A stretch of DNA of 6,497 bases. Source: Spirosoma fluviale. GTDB taxonomy: Bacteria; Bacteroidota; Bacteroidia; Cytophagales; Spirosomataceae. Shown piece by piece: positions 1 through 6,497 of this stretch (position 1 is the stretch's first letter; each line of letters begins with the position of its first letter). The stretch covers positions 1 to 6,497 of the forward strand of contig CAMARL010000113.1 of the NCBI GenBank assembly GCA_945860325.1. Direction: 5' to 3'. The notes below the pieces were generated by a model. That model was given only the letters and a program-made list of their open reading frames with translations, did not search any database and was not told the origin of the DNA. The translations under genes and the position numbers were made by a program.

Positions 1-1523
1 TACTCCCACTCAATAGTAGCCGGTGGTTTAGACGAAATGTCATACACCACACGATTTACGCCTTTGACTTGGTTGATGATTTCATTGGAAATGCGGCCTA
101 AAAATTCATAGGGCAAATGGCACCAATCTGCCGTCATTCCATCTAAACTTGTCACAGCTCGCAAGGCAACAACCTGCTCATAAGTACGTTCGTCGCCCAT
201 CACACCAACCGACTGAACAGGCAATAAAATGGCTCCCGCTTGCCATACTTGGTCATAAAGACCATCTTGCTTCAAGCCATTAATAAAAATCGCATCTACC
301 TTTTGTAAAATATCCACTTTTTCAGGAGTAATATCCCCTAAAATACGAATAGCTAAACCTGGTCCAGGGAAAGGATGACGGCCTAAAATTTCTTGGGGTA
401 GGCCTAAAGTCTTGCCGACTAAACGAACTTCATCTTTAAATAAAGTATTCAAAGGTTCTACCACCTTTAATTTCATGAAATCAGGTAAACCACCCACATT
501 ATGATGGGATTTTATCGTGGCCGAAGGACCATTTACACTGACACTTTCAATGACATCGGGGTAAATAGTTCCTTGGCCTAACCACGAAACACCTTCAATC
601 AAATGGGATTCTTGGTCAAAAACGTCAATAAACGTTTTACCTATTGCTTTACGCTTTTCTTCAGGATCAGAAAGTCCAGCCAACGCATCATAAAAAAGCG
701 TTTTTGCATTAACGCCCTTCACATTTAATCCCAACGTATGGTACGATTCTAACACCTGTTCAAACTCATTTTTACGCAATAATCCATTGTCGACAAAAAT
801 GCAATACAGATTTTTACCGATCGCTCGGTGCAATAAAACGGCCGCTACGGAACTGTCTACGCCTCCTGATAAGCCTAAAACAACTTTATCATTCCCCAAT
901 TTTTCTTTTAAAGCAGCAATCGAAGTTTCGGCAAAGGAATCGGAAGTCCAAGTTTGTGAACACCCAGATATGCCAACCACAAAATTCTTTATCAATTCAC
1001 TCCCCTCTGTGGAATGTGTAACCTCAGGATGAAATTGTATTCCAAATATCGGTTTGGATATATGTGAAAATGCTGCCACGCGCACCGTTTCTGTACTTCC
1101 AATGACCTCATAGTCCGTTGGCAATTCCATGATCGTATCGCCATGAGACATCCAAACTTGACTTTTTGATGATAACCCATCCAATAAGGCACTTGGTTTT
1201 TTCGAATCCATATACGCCCTTCCATATTCCCGATGTGCAGATGCCTGCACAGAACCACCCCCTAAATGAGCTAATAATTGGGCCCCATAACAAATGCCCA
1301 ACATAGGTCGATCACCAAATAAAGACAAATCAATGCTTGGAGAATCCGCATCACGAACCGAACAAGGACTACCCGACAAAATAATCCCTTTCACAGAATC
1401 ATCTAAAACAGGGATTTTATTAAAAGGGTGTATCTCACAATAAACTTTAATTTCTCGTACACGCCGAGCAATTAGCTGAGTTACTTGAGAACCAAAGTCA
1501 AGGATAATAATCTTTTCGGCCAT
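1..1523 (-). CDS. guaA: GMP synthase (glutamine-hydrolysing), complete except for last base of stop codon
   Basis: Cytoplasmic enzyme that converts XMP to GMP using ATP and ammonia from glutamine, the last step of guanine nucleotide synthesis. I translated the minus strand from the ATG at 1523-1521: 507 uninterrupted codons, ending at position 3 with the family's usual C-terminus 'PPATIEWE'. Bases 2-1 read TA, so the stop codon (TAA or TAG) is cut by the window edge. The class I glutamine amidotransferase domain (about residues 3-190) has the nucleophile Cys78 in 'GICYGAQ' and the other triad members His165 and Glu167 in 'QFHPE'. The ATP pyrophosphatase domain has the PP-loop 'SGGVDSS' at 219-225. 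The XMP-binding and dimerisation part carries 'GQGTIYPD' (316-323), 'KSHHNVGGLP' (338-347) and 'RHPFPGPGLAIR' (382-393). The length is normal for the family and no active-site residue is missing. The start is preceded by A/T-rich sequence without a Shine-Dalgarno motif. It lies 71 bases downstream of the NamZ-like gene on the same strand; I see no strong promoter in that gap, so read-through from the upstream gene is possible. Confidence 0.98.
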   Translation of the reverse strand, partial: MAEKIIILDFGSQVTQLIARRVREIKVYCEIHPFNKIPVLDDSVKGIILSGSPCSVRDADSPSIDLSLFGDRPMLGICYGAQLLAHLGGGSVQASAHREYGRAYMDSKKPSALLDGLSSKSQVWMSHGDTIMELPTDYEVIGSTETVRVAAFSHISKPIFGIQFHPEVTHSTEGSELIKNFVVGISGCSQTWTSDSFAETSIAALKEKLGNDKVVLGLSGGVDSSVAAVLLHRAIGKNLYCIFVDNGLLRKNEFEQVLESYHTLGLNVKGVNAKTLFYDALAGLSDPEEKRKAIGKTFIDVFDQESHLIEGVSWLGQGTIYPDVIESVSVNGPSATIKSHHNVGGLPDFMKLKVVEPLNTLFKDEVRLVGKTLGLPQEILGRHPFPGPGLAIRILGDITPEKVDILQKVDAIFINGLKQDGLYDQVWQAGAILLPVQSVGVMGDERTYEQVVALRAVTSLDGMTADWCHLPYEFLGRISNEIINQVKGVNRVVYDISSKPPATIEWE

Positions 1524-1594
1524 ACAAATTGATAAAAAATAAAGAGCAAAGGTCGGAAATTTCAGTCAAAAACCGATTATTCCCTTGGAAAAAT

Positions 1595-2761
1595 CTATTT
1601 GTATAATAAATAACGTAAGCGCATTTGAGAATAAACTTTTAAAGCGGGTTCCCAAGTAGCACGAATTTGAGTTTCCGTTTGGCCAGCTAGCATTTGCTTG
1701 CGTAAAGTATCTGTCCCGGCCAGTTTATCAAAAAAAGATGGACTTGAAAAGAAGCTTTCACTTTTACCCATTTTATTGAAAAAATAAAACAAATATTTTA
1801 AACTGAAACCCAATTGGCGCACGGGTATCGTAGTCAAATTAAACCCAAAGCAAAGTTTACCTTTTTGGGGTGGATCCATCGCTCCAGCCATAGGCACAGG
1901 TGTAAACTGATAATCTCCCGCGCCGACTAAAGGAATTCCAGCCACTTGGAATTGCGTTTTAGTTCCTCGGCCAATACTGACGGGCGTCGCTTCAAACAGA
2001 CAAAGCGAAGGATATAATCCAATGGATTGATCATTTGGCAAATTAGGCGATGGAGGAATCGAAATGTGCACAAAAGCATCATGCGTGTAATTCTGTACCG
2101 GAATCACTTTCAAATCACAAACCACTTGATTCGCTAACCAACCCTCACCATTAATCATTTTCGCTAACTCTCCCAACGTGCAACCATGTATAATCGGAAT
2201 GGGATTTAGGCCTACAAATGAGGCAAATTGACGATCCAAAACGGGTCCATCGACATAATGTCCATTGGGATTTGCGCGATCTAAAATGAGCAATGGGACC
2301 TTGTTCTCAGCACAGGCCTCCATCACATAATGAAGCGTAGAACTATAGGTATAAAACCGAACGCCTACATCTTGAATATCAAAAACTACCATCTCCACAT
2401 TTTTCAAATCCTCTTGAGTCGGCTTTTTATGTGTTCCATATAAGGAAATAATGGGCAATCCTGTTTTTTGATCGATACTGTCGTCCACAAGTGCCCCAGC
2501 ATCTGCACTTCCTCTAAATCCATGCTCTGGAGCAAAAATTTTAGTGACTTGAACGCCAGAGGCCAACAAGCTATCCGCCAAATGTGTCTTTAAAATAACG
2601 GATGTGTGGTTTACAACGAGGGCCACCTTTTTATTCTTCAATAAATGCACATAAGATCTTGTGGAATAGGCTCCTGGCATAGGATTGCCTGTCTGCTGTG
2701 CGGGCAATGAATAAAAAATGAACAATAATAAGATTAGCTTGTAGAATCGAAGCAATAGCAT
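1595..2761 (-). CDS. namZ: Secreted exo-beta-N-acetylmuramidase, NamZ/DUF1343 family
   Basis: Predicted exported glycosidase of 388 residues. Characterised NamZ proteins (family GH171) release N-acetylmuramic acid from the non-reducing end of peptide-free peptidoglycan chains, feeding cell-wall sugar recycling. Residues 1-22 form a signal peptide (hydrophobic run around 8-18, likely cleavage near 'LPAQ'); there is no lipobox cysteine, so a soluble periplasmic protein is likelier than a lipoprotein. DUF1343 hallmarks follow in order: 'VNHTSV' (50-55), 'FAPEHGFRG' (76-84, with Glu79 and His80 as probable active-site residues), 'VFDIQDVGVRFYTY' (126-139), 'DRANPNG' (161-167), 'GPVLD' (172-176), 'PIPIIHGCTLGE' (187-198), 'PPSPNLPN' (236-243) and 'SIGRGT' (262-267). 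The length suits the family. The start is fixed: an in-frame stop lies four codons upstream of ATG 2761. No nagZ or amiE homologue is beside it, unlike the Bacillus subtilis namZ cluster. It is transcribed divergently from the permease. The family is certain; the exact substrate is inferred. Confidence 0.93.
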   Translation of the reverse strand: MLLLRFYKLILLLFIFYSLPAQQTGNPMPGAYSTRSYVHLLKNKKVALVVNHTSVILKTHLADSLLASGVQVTKIFAPEHGFRGSADAGALVDDSIDQKTGLPIISLYGTHKKPTQEDLKNVEMVVFDIQDVGVRFYTYSSTLHYVMEACAENKVPLLILDRANPNGHYVDGPVLDRQFASFVGLNPIPIIHGCTLGELAKMINGEGWLANQVVCDLKVIPVQNYTHDAFVHISIPPSPNLPNDQSIGLYPSLCLFEATPVSIGRGTKTQFQVAGIPLVGAGDYQFTPVPMAGAMDPPQKGKLCFGFNLTTIPVRQLGFSLKYLFYFFNKMGKSESFFSSPSFFDKLAGTDTLRKQMLAGQTETQIRATWEPALKVYSQMRLRYLLYK

Positions 2762-2779
2762 TTTCTTTGCGTGTTAAAT

Positions 2780-2803
2780 TATCAGGTCAAATATCTGATA
2801 TTT
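2780..2803. promoter_or_regulatory. Overlapping inverted repeats in the divergent spacer; possible operator
   Basis: Two dyads share this stretch. The first is a 15-base palindrome at 2789-2803, AAATATC-T-GATATTT, with perfect 7-base arms around a single base. The second is TATCAG (2780-2785) and CTGATA (2795-2800), perfect 6-base arms nine bases apart. They lie between two divergent genes and cover the candidate -7 element of the NamZ-like gene, a position where a bound dimeric regulator could block transcription. I recognise no known regulator site. AT-rich DNA forms such palindromes by chance fairly often, so the function is inferred. Confidence 0.35.
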
Positions 2804-2818
2804 TTTTAGCATTATAAA
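2788..2818 (-). promoter_or_regulatory. Candidate Bacteroidota-type promoter of the NamZ-like gene
   Basis: Read on the minus strand, TTTA (2818-2815) is followed after exactly 19 bases by GATATTTG (2795-2788). The Bacteroidota primary sigma factor consensus is TTTG, about 19 bases, TAnnTTTG, so each element has one mismatch and the spacing is right. Transcription would begin near 2782, giving a leader of about 20 bases before the ATG at 2761. In such an AT-rich spacer a chance match is quite possible. Confidence 0.35.
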
Positions 2819-2822
2819 CTTG
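2794..2822 (+). promoter_or_regulatory. Weak candidate promoter of the permease-peptidase pair
   Basis: On the plus strand TCTG (2794-2797) and TAAACTTG (2815-2822) are separated by 17 bases and each differs from the Bacteroidota consensus (TTTG; TAnnTTTG) by one base. The spacing is at the short end, and a start near 2828 would leave only about five untranslated bases before the ATG at 2833, giving a nearly leaderless message. It is the best match I can see for this direction, but it is weak. Confidence 0.2.
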
Positions 2823-2832
2823 TGAATTAAAA

Positions 2833-4041
2833 ATGAATTTTCCCTTATTCGTAGCTCGTCGGATTAGAAATACACAAGAAACTTCATTTTCTAAGACCGT
2901 CACGTTCGTGGGCATAGGAACGATATCACTGGGCATTAGCATTATTCTGATAGCATTTTCCATTCTATTTGGCTTCAAATCTGCTATTCAAGATAAATTA
3001 ACTAGTTTTTCAGGAGACATACGTGTGAGTAAACTGAGTGGCAACCATTCGATTTCAGAAAATCCGATTTATAAAAACACGGCTTGGGAAAAGTCGGTCG
3101 CTCAGCTTTCCTACATCAATCATATCCAATCCCATATTCAGAAACCAGGTATTCTCGTAGGTAAAACGGGACTAGCAGGCATTGTCATCAAAGGCATTGG
3201 GCAGGATATGCCACAAACGCAAATCAAAAAAAATCTTATTCAAGGTCTTCCCTACCTTAAAAATTCTCAAGATATAATCATTAGCCAGATTCTTGCCAAA
3301 CAATTAAAAACCAGCATGAATCAAAGTCTAATTTTATACTTCTTAAGCCAACCGGAGCGACCCAGAAAAGTTAAAGTAACCGGGATTTATGAAACGGGAT
3401 TAGACGAATTAGATAAAATTTTTATTCTAGCGGATCGTGATTGGGTAGGGAAAATGAATGGCTGGAGTTCTGATTCCCTAGGTAGCTATGAAATCATTCT
3501 TGAAAAAGGAGCTGATTTGAACCAATCGGCCTATTATTTAGAGAAGGATTTGCCAACCGAATGGAAATTAGAGACCATTGAAGAACTATATCCATCCCTT
3601 TTTGACTGGATGAATATGTTGGACCGCAACATTGTCATCTTTATTTCCCTGCTACTCGTAGTCGCCTGCTTTAACCTGATTGCCACACTTTGGGTATTAA
3701 TCATGGAAAGAATACCCATGGTGGGTTTGCTAAAAGCGTTAGGCAGCTCTCAAAAACAAATAAGAACCATTTTTTGGTGGAACGGTTTCTTTATCTTGCT
3801 CAGAGGTTTATTAATTGGTAATATCATCGCCATTCTTTTTTGCTATATTCAATTTACCTATAAACTGATCCCATTAGATCCAGAAAATTACTATATGAAC
3901 GCCGTACCCATACTTTGGGATACACCTACCTGGATATATGTCAATGTAGGAACATGTCTATTAGTCGCCCTTACCATTACCATACCTACCTTATTTATCA
4001 AAAAAATAGAACCCAAAGATGCCATCAATTACAAAAGCTAA
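2833..4041 (+). CDS. ABC transporter permease, FtsX/LolC-LolE type
   Basis: Inner-membrane permease of 402 residues with the architecture of LolC/LolE, which extract lipoproteins from the inner membrane for transfer to the outer membrane. It has a short cytoplasmic start ('FPLFVARRI'), membrane segment 1 at about 23-49, a periplasmic (MacB-like) domain at about 50-263, and three C-terminal membrane segments at about 266-290, 312-338 and 368-390. 'MERIPMVGLLKALGSS' (291-306), after segment 2, is the typical FtsX-family cytoplasmic loop thought to contact the ATPase. The length fits LolC/LolE, and the protein clearly lacks an ATPase domain of its own. The start is fixed by an in-frame TAA at 2815-2817 with no other ATG between. 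No ATPase (LolD) or second permease gene is in the window, so it probably works as a homodimer or with partners encoded elsewhere. Its last 23 bases overlap the M61 peptidase gene. The FtsX superfamily assignment is firm; lipoprotein transport is inferred and another envelope substrate cannot be excluded. Confidence 0.9.
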   Translation: MNFPLFVARRIRNTQETSFSKTVTFVGIGTISLGISIILIAFSILFGFKSAIQDKLTSFSGDIRVSKLSGNHSISENPIYKNTAWEKSVAQLSYINHIQSHIQKPGILVGKTGLAGIVIKGIGQDMPQTQIKKNLIQGLPYLKNSQDIIISQILAKQLKTSMNQSLILYFLSQPERPRKVKVTGIYETGLDELDKIFILADRDWVGKMNGWSSDSLGSYEIILEKGADLNQSAYYLEKDLPTEWKLETIEELYPSLFDWMNMLDRNIVIFISLLLVVACFNLIATLWVLIMERIPMVGLLKALGSSQKQIRTIFWWNGFFILLRGLLIGNIIAILFCYIQFTYKLIPLDPENYYMNAVPILWDTPTWIYVNVGTCLLVALTITIPTLFIKKIEPKDAINYKS

Positions 4042-5902
4042 AAACGTACGATATCTATATATCGCTTCGTTCCTACTCGTCAGCATTTACTTATCTGGAC
4101 AAAATTCCATCGGTTATTCCATTGATTTGAATAAACTCAACAACGATAAATTAAGTGTCCAAGTAAAAACACCCAAATTCAAGCAAGATCAAATTGACTT
4201 TTTCTTCCCTAAAATTGTTCCGGGTACGTATGCTAATTATGACTTTGGGAGATATATCAGTGATTTTCAAGCTTTTGATGCACAGGGAAAAAGTTTATCA
4301 GTCGTAAAAAAGAATGTGAATCAATACCAAATAAAAAATGCCATTAAATTAACTCGGATTACCTACCAAGTAGACGACACGTGGGATAGTCCGGAAATTG
4401 ACGGCGAATATGTATTTGAACCTGCGGGAACTTCCTTCCAAAAAGATACTTTGTTTGCCTTAAACACGCATGGATTTTTAGGTTATTTCAAAGGATTTGA
4501 AAAAAATAAAATCGAATTAGAAATTAATAAACCCACATTTATGGTGGGTACTTCTTCTTTGAAAAGCGACATTAAAAGCAGTCCCACTCAAGATATTTTC
4601 AAGGCAAATTCATACTATGAAATCGTGGATTCCCCTTTTATGTATGCGAAGGCAGATACTACCCTACTAAAAATTGGAAATGTAGAAATAGTGATCTCCT
4701 TATTTACCCCCAATAAATCCTTAATCTCAGAGGAAATAGCACAAAAAATTAAGCCGCTTTTAGAGGCTCAAAAAAACTATTTGGGAGGCAATTTACCTAT
4801 CCAGCGCTATGCATTTTTGATCATTCTGTCGGACAACCTGAAAAATGGCAGTTATGGTGCGCTAGAACATGCTAAATCCTCTTTTTACTATTTACCTGAG
4901 GGAGATATTTCAAGTTTAGGCCAGACTATTTTAGACATTTGTGCGCATGAATTCTTCCACATTGTAACCCCTTTAAATATTCATTCGGAGGAAATTGGAA
5001 ATTTTGATTTTAACCAACCCAAAATGTCCAAGCATTTATGGTTATATGAAGGCCTAACTGAGTATGCTGCCCATCACATGCAATTGAAATATGGACTCAT
5101 CAAATTACCCCAATTCATGCAAACCATACAGGAGAAATGGGAGACGATGCAAATGCAATTTGACGATAGAATCCCCTTTACCGACATGAGCAAAAAGGTC
5201 TTAGATACCTACAAAGATCAATATAGCAATGTATACCAAAAAGGAGCTTTATTAGGTTTTGGCCTAGATTTATTATTGAGAAAAGAATCAAATGGAGCCT
5301 ATGGAACCCAACAAATGATGCAAGATTTAGCTAAAATTTATGGTCCCAATAAATCCTTTAAAGACGATGAATTATTTGATCAATTAATTGAAGTAACCAA
5401 GATTCCTACCCTAAAAGAATATTTCAATAACTACGTGGCAGGAAACAAAAAAATTCCCTTAAATGATTGGCTCAATAGTATTGGATATGAAATTGATCCC
5501 AATAAAAAAGATACAGTCAAAACCTTAGGCTTTGATTTTCAAACACTTAATATTAATTCAGAAACAAAGAGAGCATTTATTGGAAGTGAGTTAGGGATTA
5601 ATCCATTTGGGAATACACTCCAATTAAAAGCCAAAGACGAACTGGTTTCCGTAAACCAATTGCCCGTTGACCTACCTAATTTTGTCAAAAATACCCAACA
5701 AGTTTTGTCAAAAATCAAACCCGGTGATTTATTAACGTTAGAAATTGCGCGGTCCAACGACAAAGGAGGATTTGAAACTATTAAATTAGTCGCCCCTTTT
5801 CAGTTAACGATTCAATCGAGTAGAAAATCAATTAATGAACTTATTTTGCCTTCAAGAAAGCAAATCAAATTGCGTGAAGATTGGATGAAGCCTAATCCTT
5901 AA
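4019..5902 (+). CDS. Exported M61 family (glycyl aminopeptidase-like) zinc metallopeptidase with degenerate PDZ domain
   Basis: Predicted periplasmic zinc peptidase of 627 residues. Residues 1-28 form a signal peptide (Lys6, Lys8, Arg11, then a hydrophobic run at 12-26). The N-terminal beta domain holds the family signature 'PGTYANYDFGRYI' (68-80). The gluzincin catalytic domain has 'YGALEHAKSSFYYL' (279-292), the zinc motif HEFFH with His310, His314 and catalytic Glu311, and the third ligand Glu344 in 'LWLYEGLTEY' (340-349); 'YQKGALLGFGLDLLLRK' (406-422) is also typical. A C-terminal PDZ-like region spans about 503-595, with 'IKPGDLLTLEIAR' at 566-578. All zinc-binding and catalytic residues are present. 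Classical M61 enzymes have a preference for N-terminal glycine or alanine, but the substrate here cannot be read from sequence. ATG 4019 is the only start that keeps the signal peptide; it lies 23 bases inside the permease gene in another frame, after an A-rich run at 4001-4007, which suggests translational coupling. The 3' end overlaps dctA, on the opposite strand, by 11 bases. Confidence 0.93.
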   Translation: MPSITKAKNVRYLYIASFLLVSIYLSGQNSIGYSIDLNKLNNDKLSVQVKTPKFKQDQIDFFFPKIVPGTYANYDFGRYISDFQAFDAQGKSLSVVKKNVNQYQIKNAIKLTRITYQVDDTWDSPEIDGEYVFEPAGTSFQKDTLFALNTHGFLGYFKGFEKNKIELEINKPTFMVGTSSLKSDIKSSPTQDIFKANSYYEIVDSPFMYAKADTTLLKIGNVEIVISLFTPNKSLISEEIAQKIKPLLEAQKNYLGGNLPIQRYAFLIILSDNLKNGSYGALEHAKSSFYYLPEGDISSLGQTILDICAHEFFHIVTPLNIHSEEIGNFDFNQPKMSKHLWLYEGLTEYAAHHMQLKYGLIKLPQFMQTIQEKWETMQMQFDDRIPFTDMSKKVLDTYKDQYSNVYQKGALLGFGLDLLLRKESNGAYGTQQMMQDLAKIYGPNKSFKDDELFDQLIEVTKIPTLKEYFNNYVAGNKKIPLNDWLNSIGYEIDPNKKDTVKTLGFDFQTLNINSETKRAFIGSELGINPFGNTLQLKAKDELVSVNQLPVDLPNFVKNTQQVLSKIKPGDLLTLEIARSNDKGGFETIKLVAPFQLTIQSSRKSINELILPSRKQIKLREDWMKPNP

Positions 5903-6497
5903 TTTCGGCTACGGGTGCCATAAATTCTTTCTCATGCTTGGCAATCCAAACAGTAGCTACTCCATTGCCAATAAAATTAGTGATGGCACGGGCTTCTGAC
6001 ATAAATCGGTCCACGCCCAATAACAGCGCCAAACCCTCCAAAGGTATCACTTGGAGTGCGGTCAACGTCGAGGCTAACACCACAAATCCACTGCCCGTCA
6101 CCCCGGCAGCACCCTTACTCGTCACCATTAAAACTCCAATGATGGTCAATAATTGGCCATAGGATAAATCGATGCCATATACCTGCGCTAAAAACAAGGT
6201 AGCCATCGATAAATAAATACTGGTTCCATCTAAATTAAAAGAATATCCTGCTGGAACCACCAAACCTACGACCGATTTGGAACAGCCCATCTTCTCTAAT
6301 TTTTTCATCAAAGACGGCAAAGCAGCCTCAGAAGATGAGGTGCCCAACACAATTAATAATTCTTCCTTAATGAATTTCAAAAAGCTCCAAATTCGTTCGC
6401 CGCAACTACGCATCACAAAGCCTAGGACAACAAAAACAAATATTCCCATGGTCACGTAAACTGAAATCATCAATTTAGCGAGGGGCAATAAAGAATG
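5892..6497 (-). CDS. dctA: C4-dicarboxylate transporter DctA-type (DAACS family), C-terminal 201 residues; 5' part outside window
   Basis: Inner-membrane symporter for succinate, fumarate and malate. The reading frame is open to the window edge, so the true start lies beyond 6497; the TTG at 6488 is internal, since the protein already matches the middle of DctA there. In visible-fragment numbering, the re-entrant hairpin HP1 carries 'GTSSSEAALP' (52-61), TM7 'GYSFNLDGTSIYL' (84-96), HP2 'SKGAAGVTGSGF' (127-138) and TM8 'GVDRFMSEARAITNFIGNGVA' (from 161), including Asp163, Arg170 and Asn174 of the substrate and ion site. The HP2 and TM8 sequences follow Escherichia coli DctA rather than glutamate transporters. 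Asn178 occupies the place of a sodium-binding Asp in the archaeal homologue GltPh, as in E. coli DctA, which hints at proton coupling. About half the protein is visible and undamaged. The cytoplasmic tail ends 'AEIKD'. Its last 11 bases overlap the convergent M61 gene. The promoter and any regulator gene are outside the window. Confidence 0.94.
   Translation of the reverse strand, partial: HSLLPLAKLMISVYVTMGIFVFVVLGFVMRSCGERIWSFLKFIKEELLIVLGTSSSEAALPSLMKKLEKMGCSKSVVGLVVPAGYSFNLDGTSIYLSMATLFLAQVYGIDLSYGQLLTIIGVLMVTSKGAAGVTGSGFVVLASTLTALQVIPLEGLALLLGVDRFMSEARAITNFIGNGVATVWIAKHEKEFMAPVAEIKD

Noticed and set aside
787..1293. Open frames of 60-90 codons on both strands inside guaA
   Set aside because: The full guaA translation is uninterrupted and carries all catalytic motifs here; these frames are shadows with no recognisable protein features.
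1524..1594. Possible guaA promoter or terminator of the NamZ-like gene in the 71-base gap
   Set aside because: Reading the minus strand, GACCTTTG resembles a -7 element, but the TTTTTG upstream is only 12 bases away and the sequence at the proper 19-base spacing does not fit. The only hairpin I see (TTCC-AAG-GGAA) has four-base arms. Neither is good enough to annotate, and I see no sign of a purine riboswitch.
3915..4130. 71-codon plus-strand frame spanning the permease-peptidase junction
   Set aside because: It runs across the ends of two well-supported genes in the third frame and has an unnatural composition; there is no evidence that it is translated.
5883..5910. Hairpin as a bidirectional terminator at the convergent gene ends
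   Set aside because: Only four-base arms are present (GGAT/ATCC and AGCC/GGCT), with no T-run after either on the relevant strand.
5938..6459. Plus-strand open frames of 60 and 74 codons opposite dctA
   Set aside because: They are antisense to strongly conserved transporter motifs (HP1, TM7, HP2, TM8) and have no domain, signal or start context of their own.
6486..6488. TTG as the start codon of a 198-residue protein
   Set aside because: The frame stays open to the window edge, and the residues around it match the interior of DctA, so this is an internal leucine codon of a gene cut by the window.

Overview
The window looks like chromosomal DNA from a Bacteroidota bacterium of fairly low GC content, perhaps of the Cytophagales; that order is a guess from protein flavour. 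The supporting signs are A-rich sequence without Shine-Dalgarno motifs before the start codons, imperfect matches to the Bacteroidota promoter pattern (TTTG, about 19 bases, then TAnnTTTG), and proteins typical of the phylum: a DUF1343/NamZ muramidase, a LolC/LolE-type permease and an M61 peptidase with the 'HEFFHIVTPLNIHSEE' active-site signature. Coding density is very high. The only non-coding stretches are two gaps of 71 bases each, and there are two gene overlaps.

Layout, left to right. On the minus strand, guaA (GMP synthase, 507 codons) fills 1-1523 and is complete except for the last base of its stop codon, which lies just outside the window. After a 71-base gap comes a second minus-strand gene (1595-2761), a secreted exo-beta-N-acetylmuramidase of the NamZ/DUF1343 family. 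A 71-base divergent spacer (2762-2832) holds overlapping inverted repeats and weak promoter-like elements. From it, two plus-strand genes read rightward: an FtsX/LolE-type ABC transporter permease (2833-4041) and an exported M61 family metallopeptidase (4019-5902), which overlap by 23 bases and so probably form a translationally coupled pair. Last, on the minus strand, is the C-terminal 201 residues of a DctA-type C4-dicarboxylate transporter (5892-6497), whose 3' end overlaps the peptidase 3' end by 11 bases.

How the genes may work together: the three central genes all belong to the cell envelope (murein sugar recycling, lipoprotein-type transport, periplasmic proteolysis) and share one control region. 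A common envelope-maintenance role is plausible but is inferred from position only. guaA (purine synthesis) and dctA (organic acid uptake) are housekeeping neighbours with no evident link. I found no mobile element, CRISPR array, RNA gene, phage gene or recognisable defence system, and nothing that amounts to a convincing new system. The points most worth a second look are the dyad in the divergent spacer, the overlapping permease-peptidase pair without a local ATPase, and the departures of the M61 protein from the classical family pattern.
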